Shown piece after piece: positions 17,234 to 25,252 of a stretch of DNA of 34,633 nucleotides (its first letter is position 1; the number at the start of each line of letters is the position of its first letter). Position numbers and translations under genes: made by a program. This stretch comes from an uncultured Bacteroidota bacterium. Lineage in GTDB: Bacteria > Bacteroidota > Bacteroidia > Bacteroidales > P3. The stretch is from positions 1-34,633 of the forward strand of contig CACZRR010000019.1 in the NCBI GenBank assembly GCA_902783595.1, read 5' to 3'. The notes under the pieces were generated by a model. That model had not been told where the DNA came from. It saw only the letters and a program-made list of their open reading frames with translations, and made no database searches.

Positions 17234-18526
17234 ATGAAAGTAAAAAAAATACTTATTTCGCAGCCCGAGCCGGCCAATTTGGAGAAGTCTCCTTATAGAA
17301 ATCTTGTACAAAAGCATAAAGTCGACATCACCTTCTTTAAATTTTTTAAGATAGTAGGTATCCCGGCGGCAGAATTTCGTAAAACGCGTATTCACATCAA
17401 CGATTATTCTGCCGTTATTTTTAATAGCAAGAATTCTGTCGATCATTTCTTCCGTATGCTCAAGGAACTGCGGGAGACGGTCAGCGAGGATATGAAATAT
17501 TTCTGCTCTACCGAAGCTATTGCTTTTTATCTGCAGAACTATATCCAATACCGTAAGCGCAAGGTCTTCTACGGTAATCAGTATTTTTCCGACCTCATCG
17601 AATTGATGGGGAAACATCGTGAAGAGAAATATCTCTTTCCTTGTTCCGATGAGAAGCAGACGGAATATACCAAAGCCCTCGATAAAGGTAAGTTCAAATA
17701 CATGAGGGCACCCATGTATACCTCCGAGCCCTGCGATCTCACCCGTTTCGACTTGAGCCAGTACGATATCATCGCCCTTTTCTCGCCCATTGGTGTGCGC
17801 AGCCTTCTCAAGAGTTTTCCTGACGTGGGGGAGCGTGACTTGGTGTTTGCCGCTTTTGGAACCTCCACTCATGCTGCGCTCCGCGAGGCGGGCATCAAGC
17901 TGACCATAGCTGCTCCTACGCGCACGGCTCCTTCTATGGCTGTGGCTATAGAGAATTATATTCTTGGCAAAGATCCTGGTACCGTCATCGCCACCAAGGG
18001 TGACACCGTCAAGCACAGTAAGGCTCCTGCGTCTGCTGTCAGGAAGGTGAAACCCGTCATTGCGAACAAAGAGGTTTATAAGCAACGTATGGAGGAGAAG
18101 AAAGCACAGGCTGCCGCACGCCGTGCTGCCCGTGCTGCAGAGAGAGCCAAGAAGGAGGCCGAAGCACTTCGTATGGTGCTGGATAGCACTCCCCATGAGA
18201 AACCCGTCCAGGAGAAGAAAAGCGTCGCGGCCAAGAAAACGGGGGTGAGCACCGTTGCAGTGAAAAAGACAAGTACGGTTCGCAAATCTACAGCAACGGA
18301 GCATGTGGAGAAGAAAGCCACAACCGTTAAAAGGACGGTAACGAAGAAGTCAGAGGGGGTGAGTAGCACCGTAGAGAAGAAGAAAGCGCAGGTGAAGACC
18401 TCCACCACGGCGAAAAAAAGTACGCCGGAGAAGGCGGTGACGAAGAAAGCCGCAACGGGTGTGAAGACCGCCGTGGGGAAGGCAAGTACTGCCGCTTCGA
18501 AGACCAAGACGAAAAAGAAAGCGTGA
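17234..18526 (+). CDS. hemD: Uroporphyrinogen-III synthase with long basic C-terminal tail
   Basis: A 430-residue protein. Residues 1 to about 250 have the HemD pattern as seen in Bacteroidota (ILISQPEP start, SAVIFNSKNSVDHFF, FSPIGVRSLL, FAAFGTSTHAAL). HemD closes hydroxymethylbilane to uroporphyrinogen III in tetrapyrrole synthesis. Residues of about 251-430 form a low-complexity tail rich in Lys, Ala, Thr, Val and Ser. It resembles histone H1 or AlgP-type tails and contains a short Ala/Arg/Glu-rich helical stretch near 285-315. Ordinary HemD is about 250 residues, so the tail is extra. The enzymatic assignment is firm by motif and context (DUF4271 before, rnpA after). The tail's role is unknown. 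Confidence 0.88.
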   Translation: MKVKKILISQPEPANLEKSPYRNLVQKHKVDITFFKFFKIVGIPAAEFRKTRIHINDYSAVIFNSKNSVDHFFRMLKELRETVSEDMKYFCSTEAIAFYLQNYIQYRKRKVFYGNQYFSDLIELMGKHREEKYLFPCSDEKQTEYTKALDKGKFKYMRAPMYTSEPCDLTRFDLSQYDIIALFSPIGVRSLLKSFPDVGERDLVFAAFGTSTHAALREAGIKLTIAAPTRTAPSMAVAIENYILGKDPGTVIATKGDTVKHSKAPASAVRKVKPVIANKEVYKQRMEEKKAQAAARRAARAAERAKKEAEALRMVLDSTPHEKPVQEKKSVAAKKTGVSTVAVKKTSTVRKSTATEHVEKKATTVKRTVTKKSEGVSSTVEKKKAQVKTSTTAKKSTPEKAVTKKAATGVKTAVGKASTAASKTKTKKKA

Positions 18527-18597
18527 GGTAGATATACTCCATAGCTGTCGCCAGGCAGCCGGGTGGAGATGGGGCGCCAGAGCGAAGAAATAGGACA

Positions 18598-18999
18598 GTG
18601 AGCAACACATTCCACAAGGAGGAGCGTCTTTGTAGCCGCCGTCAGATAGAGCGTCTTTTTGCCGAAGGGCATTCGTTGAGGGTGTATCCTTTCACGATAC
18701 GCTGGATGGAGGTGGAGAGCGATGTTCCATGTCAGGTTCTCATAGTAGCCCCCAAGCGCATGCTACATCATGCCGTTGCCCGTAACCGTGCCAAACGCCT
18801 TATCCGGGAGTGCTACCGCACACGGAAGGAAAACCTCTATCTTACGCTGCGAGAGCAGGAGCGCGCCATTGTTTTTTGCCTCGTCTATACTCATCGTGAA
18901 GTGCTCCCCTTCGACCAGATGGGGAAGCGGATGGATAAGGTGATCGCCGCATTGACAGAAGCTATAAATAATCAGGAATCTAATACGGACGCGGAGTGA
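18598..18999 (+). CDS. rnpA: Ribonuclease P protein component
   Basis: A 133-residue basic protein that binds RNase P RNA and helps 5' processing of tRNA precursors. The family signature [14 protein letters not shown] is present near residue 61, and the N-terminal [15 protein letters not shown] fits RnpA. Translation appears to start at GTG 18598. The gene follows hemD by 71 bases. Its stop overlaps the GTG start of yidD (GTGA), the classic rnpA-yidD arrangement. Confidence 0.94.
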   Translation: MSNTFHKEERLCSRRQIERLFAEGHSLRVYPFTIRWMEVESDVPCQVLIVAPKRMLHHAVARNRAKRLIRECYRTRKENLYLTLREQERAIVFCLVYTHREVLPFDQMGKRMDKVIAALTEAINNQESNTDAE

Positions 19000-19238
19000 T
19001 CAAGTGTAAGGGCTTTTTGTCGCGTATTCTTTCAGCTTTTTTTTTGGGGATGATAGCCTTCTATAGGCAGTGCATCTCGCCTTTCACACCGGCAGCGTGT
19101 CGTTACACACCGACCTGCTCGCAATATGCAGAAGAGGCCATACGGAAGTATGGCCCTTTCAAAGGTGGCTGGCTGGCGCTGAGGCGTATCTTGCGTTGTC
19201 ATCCATGGGGTGGCAGCGGCTACGACCCAGTACCGTGA
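18996..19238 (+). CDS. yidD: Membrane protein insertion efficiency factor YidD
   Basis: An 80-residue protein matching YidD across its whole length: [20 protein letters not shown], then [15 protein letters not shown] and [18 protein letters not shown]. YidD sits at the inner membrane with an amphipathic N-terminal segment and assists YidC-dependent insertion. The start is GTG 18996, overlapping rnpA by 4 bases. Twelve bases separate its stop from the convergent ribE stop. Confidence 0.95.
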   Translation: MIKCKGFLSRILSAFFLGMIAFYRQCISPFTPAACRYTPTCSQYAEEAIRKYGPFKGGWLALRRILRCHPWGGSGYDPVP

Positions 19239-19250
19239 TGGTTTACGGTT

Positions 19251-19868
19251 TTACTTTTCCGCTTTCCATTTCCCACTTTCTTCTAGGAGCCGCTGAACAT
19301 ATTTTCCGAAGACATCAAACTCGATGTTCACCACGGTGCCTACGCTGAAGTTGTGGAAATTGGTCACTTGGTAGGTGTAGGGGATGATGGCCACAGAGAA
19401 CATGCCGGGCTCTGAGTCGACCACGGTGAGGCTGACGCCATTGATGCTGATGGATCCTTTGGGGACGGTGATGGATGGGGCGTTCTTGGCGTCGTACTCG
19501 AAGTAGAAGCGCCAGCTGCCGTCCGCGTCTACCACCTTGGTGCATGTGGCTGTTTGGTCCACATGGCCTTGCACGATGTGCCCGTCGAAACGACCGTCGA
19601 GACGCATCGAGCGTTCCACGTTGACTTCCGTGCCAACCTGCCAGGTGCCGAGGTTGGTTTTCAGCATCGTCTCATCCATGGCGGTGACGACATACTGTTT
19701 CTTCGCCTTGTCGACTTTGACCACTGTCAGGCAGCAGCCGTCATGTGCCATACTCTGGTCGATGGCCAGCTCGTCGGCGAAGGGCACCTCGAGGGTGAAG
19801 TGGTAGTTGGTGTTCTCTTTCTCGATCTTGACGACCTTGGCCGTCGTCTCTATAATTCCTGTAAACAC
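19251..19868 (-). CDS. ribE: Riboflavin synthase alpha chain
   Basis: A 205-residue enzyme that dismutates 6,7-dimethyl-8-ribityllumazine to riboflavin. It has two lumazine-binding barrels: FTGIIE...MAHDGCCLTVVK in the first, and GHIVQGHVDQ...KGSISINGVSLTVV in the second. I start it at GTG 19868, because family members begin at (M)FTGI and the codon follows an A-rich stretch, the usual initiation context here. The frame stays open to a TTG at 19925 that overlaps the upstream stop, which is the alternative. The last residues (ESGKWKAEK) are encoded by a degenerate repeat found in two other genes of the window. Confidence 0.93.
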   Translation of the reverse strand: MFTGIIETTAKVVKIEKENTNYHFTLEVPFADELAIDQSMAHDGCCLTVVKVDKAKKQYVVTAMDETMLKTNLGTWQVGTEVNVERSMRLDGRFDGHIVQGHVDQTATCTKVVDADGSWRFYFEYDAKNAPSITVPKGSISINGVSLTVVDSEPGMFSVAIIPYTYQVTNFHNFSVGTVVNIEFDVFGKYVQRLLEESGKWKAEK

Positions 19869-19921
19869 AATCTGTTGTTTTTTTTGTTGTAACGAGATGT
19901 CCTCGGGTTTATTGTTTTGCG

Positions 19922-20416
19922 TCAACGTTTTTCGCTATATTGCTGCCAGAAGGACTTCAACTTTCGGCCGAGGAAGAAAACGTCATAAAAATCGGGGTCG
20001 ATGATGTACTTCGTCTTGTTTCTCAAGACGATATACACACGTCTCTGGATGCTTATCTTGCTGTCCCCTTTCACCTCAATGGTGTAGTTGATGTCCTCAA
20101 TGTCGTGCCACGGGATAATGACTTTTTGAACGACGGCATGTTTCTCCTGCTTGCTTTGCTTCTCAACGTTCGGGAGCGACAGGTGGCTTGGCGTGACGAC
20201 AATGCGGTCTTTTAGACGTTTAAGGAACTGCACACATGCCCAAAGCGTCACTATCGCCATAATGATGCCCAACAATTTGATCCAAATAATATCTACCTGG
20301 AAGATGATATATCCGCAAACCATGACTAAGGCCAGATACATCATTTCGAAGATAATGATGCTGATGGTGGTGCGATAGATCGCAACAGGTTTTCCGTGTG
20401 CGAGGTTGTCTTTCAC
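19922..20416 (-). CDS. Small membrane protein of unknown function
   Basis: A 164-residue protein I cannot assign with confidence. Two hydrophobic helices (about residues 14-64) sit near the N terminus. A soluble part of about 95 residues follows, with strand-like segments (HDIEDINYTIEVK, RRVYIVLRNKTKYIIDP), reminiscent of bacterial PH-like membrane proteins. The frame is open up to an ATG at 20455, but that would translate the hairpin after the ferritin gene. GTG 20416, just beyond the hairpin, is therefore preferred. It is adjacent to ribE, probably in one transcript. Confidence 0.7.
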   Translation of the reverse strand: MKDNLAHGKPVAIYRTTISIIIFEMMYLALVMVCGYIIFQVDIIWIKLLGIIMAIVTLWACVQFLKRLKDRIVVTPSHLSLPNVEKQSKQEKHAVVQKVIIPWHDIEDINYTIEVKGDSKISIQRRVYIVLRNKTKYIIDPDFYDVFFLGRKLKSFWQQYSEKR

Positions 20417-20428
20417 GGCGCAAAGAGA

Positions 20429-20453
20429 GGGGTGTGTGACTGTCACACACCCC
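20429..20453 (-). terminator. Hairpin after the ferritin gene
   Basis: A perfect 11-bp stem (GGGGTGTGTGA / TCACACACCCC) with a 3-nt loop, 24 bases after the ferritin stop. No strong T-run follows, so it may stabilise the 3' end of the mRNA or terminate weakly. TGTGA-N3-TCACA recalls a CRP site, but the spacing is too short. Confidence 0.65.
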
Positions 20454-20477
20454 ATAGGTTTAGTGTCTGTCTATGCT

Positions 20478-20993
20478 TTAGTCGAGCACAAGACTGGGGG
20501 CGTTGTAGGTGCGGGCAGCGAGCTCCTGGTTGAGCAGGTAGAGGCTACGCTGATCGGCGCCGAAGAGTTCCATCTTGGTGATCATATCGCGGGCGTTGGT
20601 CTCCTCCTCGCCTTGCTCCTTGACGAACCAGTCGAGGAACTGCATGGTGCGGAAATCCTTCACCTTGTAGGCGGCATCATAGATGGTGTGGATGCTGGCG
20701 GTGACATACTCCTCGTGCTCCAATCCGGCTTTGAGCACATCCATGTCCTTTTTGAACTTCTTATCGGGCTTGGCGATGGCGTTCAGCACGATGGGGCAGT
20801 CGTTGTTTTGGAGGTACTTGTAGATGAGCATAGCGTGGTCGCGCTCTTCCTGGGCCTGAATCATATACCAGTTGGCGAAGCCGTTGAGGCCGCGCTTGTC
20901 GAAGTAGTTGTTCATGTCGAGGTAGAGATAGGCGCTATAGAGCTCCTTATTAATCTGTTCGTTGAGCAGGTCGGCAACTTTTTTGTTGAGCAT
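20478..20993 (-). CDS. ftnA: Ferritin (FtnA-type)
   Basis: A 171-residue non-haem ferritin subunit. All five ferroxidase residues fall at the same numbers as in Escherichia coli FtnA: Glu17, Glu50, His53, Glu94 and Gln127. It should therefore oxidise Fe(II) and store iron in a 24-mer. The start ATG lies 19 bases after the rubredoxin stop, so the two are probably co-transcribed. That pairing suggests electron transfer to or from the iron store, or simply a shared oxidative-stress response. No haem-binding Met like that of bacterioferritin is evident. Confidence 0.95.
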   Translation of the reverse strand: MLNKKVADLLNEQINKELYSAYLYLDMNNYFDKRGLNGFANWYMIQAQEERDHAMLIYKYLQNNDCPIVLNAIAKPDKKFKKDMDVLKAGLEHEEYVTASIHTIYDAAYKVKDFRTMQFLDWFVKEQGEEETNARDMITKMELFGADQRSLYLLNQELAARTYNAPSLVLD

Positions 20994-21012
20994 ATTATTA
21001 ATATTTTATGGG

Positions 21013-21171
21013 TTATTGTTTTGCGAAATGTGTTTTGTCTACCGAGCAGAGGGGGCATACCCAATCTGCGGGGAGGTCTTCGAACTTGGTGCCGGGGGCG
21101 ATACCATTGTCGGGGTCGCCAACTGCGGGGTCATAGACGTAGCCGCAGACGTCACATACGTACTTTTCCAT
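21013..21171 (-). CDS. Rubredoxin
   Basis: A 52-residue protein. Its two CxxC pairs (Cys6/Cys9 in VCDVCGY and Cys39/Cys42 in WVCPLCS) form the single-iron site, and [19 protein letters not shown] with [10 protein letters not shown] is a textbook rubredoxin. It is a cytoplasmic electron carrier. Upstream of ferritin, and with reverse rubrerythrin elsewhere in the window, it probably supports oxygen or peroxide reduction. It starts at ATG 21171. No clear TAnnTTTG box is seen in the 165 bp upstream. Confidence 0.96.
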   Translation of the reverse strand: MEKYVCDVCGYVYDPAVGDPDNGIAPGTKFEDLPADWVCPLCSVDKTHFAKQ

Positions 21172-21298
21172 TGGTTTTTTGTTTTGGGGTTAATAATCAG
21201 TAGTGATAACGCATGTGGGTGGATAATTATTGCCCGGGGAAAATAAAGTTTTCTTGCGCCGATGGTGTGGCCGAAAAGAAGGTTTCCTTTTTTTTTTG

Positions 21299-21306
21299 TA
21301 TTTTTG
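21299..21306 (+). promoter_or_regulatory. Promoter -7 box for the dipeptidase operon
   Basis: TATTTTTG directly after a T-run, 30 bases before the ATG at 21337. An in-frame ATG at 21310 would fall at or before the start of transcription, so it is not used. This box probably serves the six genes up to 27121. Confidence 0.65.
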
Positions 21307-21336
21307 CAGATGAAAAAAATAAAAAAGAGAGAGACG

Positions 21337-22920
21337 ATGAAGCAGATAATGATATTTTTAGCAGCTCTGGTAGCTGGCATAACCCCGATGTGGGGTCAGA
21401 CCGTCAGCAAGGAGAGCTGCACCTCGATCATGGTGGGCAAGCTGGCGTCGACCGACGGCAGCGTGATCACGTCGCACACCTGCGACGGTCGTTACCGCAC
21501 GTGGATGACCATAGAGCCTGCCGCCGACCACAAGAAAGGCGAGAAACACACGGTACTGAAGGGTACGATGCATACCATCACACCCACGGACACGACAGGG
21601 CTGCGTGTGGCGGGAACCATCGCAGAAGCGCCCCACACCTACGCCTATCTGAACAGTGCGTACCCCTGCTTCAACGAGAAGCAGCTGGCCATCGGAGAGA
21701 GCACCTTCGGAGGCCCCGATACGCTGAGGAACCCCGACGCGATGTTTCTCGTCGAGGAGCTGGAGCGCATCGTGCTGCAGCGTTGCACCACGGCGCGCGA
21801 GGCGATAGCACTTATCGGCAAGTTGGTGGCCAAATATGGCTATGCCGATGGGGGTGAGTGCCTGACCATAGCGGACCGCCGTGAGGTGTGGCAGCTGGAG
21901 ATCATCGGTTGCGGAAACGACCAGATTGGTGCCGCATGGGTGGCACAGAGGGTCCCCGACGACCATATCGCCGTGAGCTGCAATATACCCCGCATCGGCC
22001 GCCTCCAGCGCGGCAACAACGACTGGTTCCTCTGCTCGGACAATGTGGAGGAGGTGGCACTACGCTACGGCCTGTGGGATGGCGAAGGCGAGTTCAGCTT
22101 CTGGAAGGCTTTCCGCCCCGACTATGCCGGCGGCAAGAATTTCAGGGAACGCGAGTGGTTTATCTTCAATAGCCTGGCCCCCTCGCAGGGTTTCTCGCGC
22201 GAGAGCGCCGAGCTGCCGTTCAGCGTGAAACCCGATGCTCCGGTCGATGTGAGCGACGTGATGCGCCTCCTGCGCTCCACCTACGAGGGTACGGATATGG
22301 ATATGACACGAAACCTGAAGGTGGTGGTGACGCGTAAACGCGACGACGGAAGCACCTACAAGGACACGGTGGTAAGCCCCGTTGCCAACCCGTGGCTCAC
22401 GGGCACCATGCAGCAGACGCTGAACATGCTGGCGCCGGGCACCATCGATTTCCGACGCACGGTGAGTGTGGCGTGGTGTAGCTACAGCTTCGTGGCGCAG
22501 CTGCGCGACTGGCTTCCCGACGAGGTGGGCGGCATCTGCTGGGTGGCGGTCGACAACCCGGGACAGAGCCCTCGTATCCCCATCTTCTGCGGCAACAGAG
22601 AGCTGCCTGCCGCCTTCGGACGATGTGGACAGAAAAAGTACGACCCGCAGTCGTGGCTTTGGCAGTATCGCAGGGCCAACAAACTCGCCACCGTGCAGTG
22701 GCAGAGGACAAAGAAACAACATACTGCGGCGGTGCTGCACCATGAGGGCAAGGCTTTTAGCGACCTGAAACCTCTGGAGGATGCCGTGAAAGCCATGAAA
22801 GATCCTTCCAAAGCTACGAAGCAGCTGGACGCCTTCACCAAGCATATCTACGACGCTACGGTGGACGCTTGGGCACAACTCGAGGCCGACTACTGGCACA
22901 TGTTCGGCATGGGTTTTTAA
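21337..22920 (+). CDS. C69 family dipeptidase
   Basis: A 527-residue exported Ntn-hydrolase. The signal peptide (1-21, ending MWGQ) is followed by a short propeptide and the expected N-terminal nucleophile Cys28 (ESCTSIMVGK). DGSVITSHTCD and TFGG are the adjoining family motifs. Related enzymes (PepD/DipA types) hydrolyse a broad range of dipeptides. The signal peptide places this one in the periplasm, where it would finish the work of endo- and dipeptidyl peptidases. It heads a compact run of six genes; the N-glycanase follows after 33 bases. Confidence 0.92.
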   Translation: MKQIMIFLAALVAGITPMWGQTVSKESCTSIMVGKLASTDGSVITSHTCDGRYRTWMTIEPAADHKKGEKHTVLKGTMHTITPTDTTGLRVAGTIAEAPHTYAYLNSAYPCFNEKQLAIGESTFGGPDTLRNPDAMFLVEELERIVLQRCTTAREAIALIGKLVAKYGYADGGECLTIADRREVWQLEIIGCGNDQIGAAWVAQRVPDDHIAVSCNIPRIGRLQRGNNDWFLCSDNVEEVALRYGLWDGEGEFSFWKAFRPDYAGGKNFREREWFIFNSLAPSQGFSRESAELPFSVKPDAPVDVSDVMRLLRSTYEGTDMDMTRNLKVVVTRKRDDGSTYKDTVVSPVANPWLTGTMQQTLNMLAPGTIDFRRTVSVAWCSYSFVAQLRDWLPDEVGGICWVAVDNPGQSPRIPIFCGNRELPAAFGRCGQKKYDPQSWLWQYRRANKLATVQWQRTKKQHTAAVLHHEGKAFSDLKPLEDAVKAMKDPSKATKQLDAFTKHIYDATVDAWAQLEADYWHMFGMGF

Positions 22921-22953
22921 TTCTACATTCTAAAGGGTTTGCGGTTTAAGGTT

Positions 22954-24642
22954 ATGAGACGAATGCTTTTTGTTGTTGTCTTTCTGCTGCCGTTGATGGC
23001 GGTGGGACAGCAGGTGAAGATACCGAAGGACGCCAACCGTTTTACCTATTGGCAGTTGGAATATGGTGAGAAGACCGATACTACGGTCATCACTGTCGAG
23101 AGGGTAGGGGATGTCATCACCATCCTCACACCCAAGCCTCACGGTGAGCTGATACAGGGCTATTGCCAGACGGTGACAGCCGTCGACTATGCCGCCGATA
23201 GCATCACCGTCAGCGCTACCTATCCCGACAGCAGCTACTACTACCGCACCCCCTTCAGCCGCGACGACATAGAATGGAAGCGGGAAGGCGCAAAATACAC
23301 TTGCTCCATCAACAGCAACACCTTGGTGTTCGAAATGGACGAGCGGGCCCCCGTCAGCGCCAACCCGCTCCCTTACTACGGCCTCAACCGCGGCGTGCTA
23401 CGCACGTTCACACGCAACGGACAGCTGCGGTTGAAACTGGCGAAGGCAGAGAGGGTGAAGGAAGTGAAAAGTGGAAAAGAGAAAGCGGAAAGTGGCCGGC
23501 GTGTCTCTCCCCGTGAGCTCGACCGCATCATGAAGGAACGTCTCGTCGTCACCACGCGCATCTTCGACCACGAGCAGATATGCTGGGGCAAGGAGAACGC
23601 CCACATCAGCCGTGGTGATGACAAGTATGCTTTCTCCAACATCCCCTACGACACGGTGCTCCACTTTGCCGGCGGAACACTCATATTGAAGCGTGTCCAG
23701 TTGCCTGCCCTCCCCAGCCACTACCAGCATTTTGTCGAGCTGCACCAGCAGAGCAACGGCGACGCCTACGACCGCACAGGGTCGGTGTTTATGGTAACCC
23801 CTACATTCTTCGAGGGCATCAACCAGCACCCCGACTCGCTGCCTGTCTTTGTGGGTCGCGACGAACAGCGTTATCAGGGCATGATGGCCATGGGTGACTA
23901 TGAGCCCCCCATCGAGCTGGTGCGCTTCTTCACCCCTTTCGGCGTCGGTCACTTCAACGAGCGCATGAAAGACTATGGCATCGACTGGCGCAAGGAGACC
24001 TACTATCGCCAGGAGATAACGGATATCTATAGAAAAGGAGATGTGGTTATCGGTGCCTGGATTGGCAACTACGATGCCGGCGGACACCTGCTGACCATGG
24101 ACATCAAGTCTTTTCCCAACGACTACAGCGGTAGCATGTCGCTACCCACATCCACCATCATGCCCCTCTTCAACACCTGCAATGTGCTGGAGATGGCGGG
24201 GCAGAACTACGGCAAGCTGTTCGCCACCGACTCGCTGACGGTCACCTTCACCCTCCCTGCCGACGCTGCCGCCCGTCTGCGCTACATCTCCACGGGTCAT
24301 GGCGGCTGGGGCGAGGGCGACGAGTTCGTGCCGAAAGCCAACACCATCCTTATCGACGGCAAGCCCGTCTTCACCCACACCCCTTGGCGGCAGGACTGCG
24401 GCTGCTACCGCGACCTCAACCCCGTCTCCGGCAACTTTTGGAACGGCCTTTCCAGCAGCGACTTCTCGCGCAGCGGATGGTGCCCCGGCACAGCCACACA
24501 GCCCGTCTACTTCGATCTCTCCCCATGGGCCGACGGCCGTGAGCACACCCTCACCGTGGCTATCCCGCAGGGCAAGCCCGTCGAGGGCATGTTCAGCCAT
24601 TGGGCCGTGAGTGGTGCGGTGATATATAATTCTAGGTTCTAA
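22954..24642 (+). CDS. PNGase F-like peptide:N-glycosidase
   Basis: A 562-residue exported protein with signal peptide residues 1-18. The N-terminal region of about 240 residues has no match I recognise beyond the bowl-like domain reported for type II PNGases. It is followed by two jelly-roll-like halves of the PNGase F family. GHGGWGEGDEFVPKANTILI and SRSGWCPGTATQPVYFDL resemble the C-terminal half of Elizabethkingia PNGase F. By eye, Asp273 (AYDRTG) corresponds to catalytic Asp60 and Glu457 (GDEF) to Glu206. The family cuts the Asn-GlcNAc bond of N-glycoproteins. A Lys/Ser/Gly/Glu-rich linker (about 170-185) matches a degenerate repeat. The ATG at 22954 replaces an upstream TTG. Confidence 0.87.
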   Translation: MRRMLFVVVFLLPLMAVGQQVKIPKDANRFTYWQLEYGEKTDTTVITVERVGDVITILTPKPHGELIQGYCQTVTAVDYAADSITVSATYPDSSYYYRTPFSRDDIEWKREGAKYTCSINSNTLVFEMDERAPVSANPLPYYGLNRGVLRTFTRNGQLRLKLAKAERVKEVKSGKEKAESGRRVSPRELDRIMKERLVVTTRIFDHEQICWGKENAHISRGDDKYAFSNIPYDTVLHFAGGTLILKRVQLPALPSHYQHFVELHQQSNGDAYDRTGSVFMVTPTFFEGINQHPDSLPVFVGRDEQRYQGMMAMGDYEPPIELVRFFTPFGVGHFNERMKDYGIDWRKETYYRQEITDIYRKGDVVIGAWIGNYDAGGHLLTMDIKSFPNDYSGSMSLPTSTIMPLFNTCNVLEMAGQNYGKLFATDSLTVTFTLPADAAARLRYISTGHGGWGEGDEFVPKANTILIDGKPVFTHTPWRQDCGCYRDLNPVSGNFWNGLSSSDFSRSGWCPGTATQPVYFDLSPWADGREHTLTVAIPQGKPVEGMFSHWAVSGAVIYNSRF

Positions 24643-24664
24643 ATGCTAAGTTCTAAATATTGTT

Positions 24665-25252
24665 ATGATGAAAAAAAGTTTTTTGATTGCCCTCGTAGCT
24701 CTCATGGCTGCCGGTAGTGTTGCGGCACAGCAACCTGTACAACCCACTCTCAAACACGGCAGTGGCCAGCATTGCGGCAATTGCAAACATCATGGCCAGC
24801 ATGGTGGCCCCCACGCCAAGAAGCAGGTGGCTGCGCTGCCCGAGATGCAGTACAACGAAGATGGCATCGAAGTCACACTCCTCAAGGCCTACCCCAAGGC
24901 CAAGAGCATCAAGAAGGATGGCAATCTGGTTGGCGTCTACGATGCGAAGGGTAAACTCATGGGTTTTGCCGTCTACAGCAAGCCTGCCAGCGACGATATC
25001 AAGGGATTCAACGGGGAGACCCCCGTGCTGGTGACCCTCAATAAGAAAATGGTCATCACCGGTGTCTACGCATTGCCCAATATGGAGACTCCACGATTTG
25101 CACAACGTGTCGAGGAGGCTGGTTTCTACGACAGCTGGAATGGTATGACCTTCAAGGAGGCGCTCAAGAAAGAGGTCGACGCCGTCAGCGGTGCCACCTT
25201 CACCTCCACCGCCGTCGCCAAGAGTGTCCGTGCAGCCCTGCAGTCGCTATGA
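24665..25252 (+). CDS. Exported FMN-binding domain protein
   Basis: A 195-residue protein with signal peptide residues 1-22. A His/Cys-rich segment follows (about 31-52, seven His and two Cys, including HCGNCKHHGQH), then an FMN-binding domain (PF04205 type). DAVSGATFTS fits the flavinylation motif recognised by ApbE, with Thr178 as the likely site of covalent FMN. Such proteins pass electrons outside the cytoplasmic membrane, as in Rnf/Nqr subunits or extracellular flavin transfer systems. The His/Cys stretch could bind metal. The stop overlaps the PqqD-like ATG (ATGA). No ApbE is in the window. Confidence 0.88.
   Translation: MMKKSFLIALVALMAAGSVAAQQPVQPTLKHGSGQHCGNCKHHGQHGGPHAKKQVAALPEMQYNEDGIEVTLLKAYPKAKSIKKDGNLVGVYDAKGKLMGFAVYSKPASDDIKGFNGETPVLVTLNKKMVITGVYALPNMETPRFAQRVEEAGFYDSWNGMTFKEALKKEVDAVSGATFTSTAVAKSVRAALQSL

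Noticed and set aside
20433-20449. CRP-like operator TGTGA...TCACA
   Set aside because: The gap of three bases is too short for the usual six, and the perfect stem position after a stop codon fits a transcript end better.
20417-20455. Longer N terminus for the small membrane protein from ATG 20455
   Set aside because: It would translate the perfect 11-bp hairpin that follows the ferritin gene; the GTG beyond the hairpin is more plausible.
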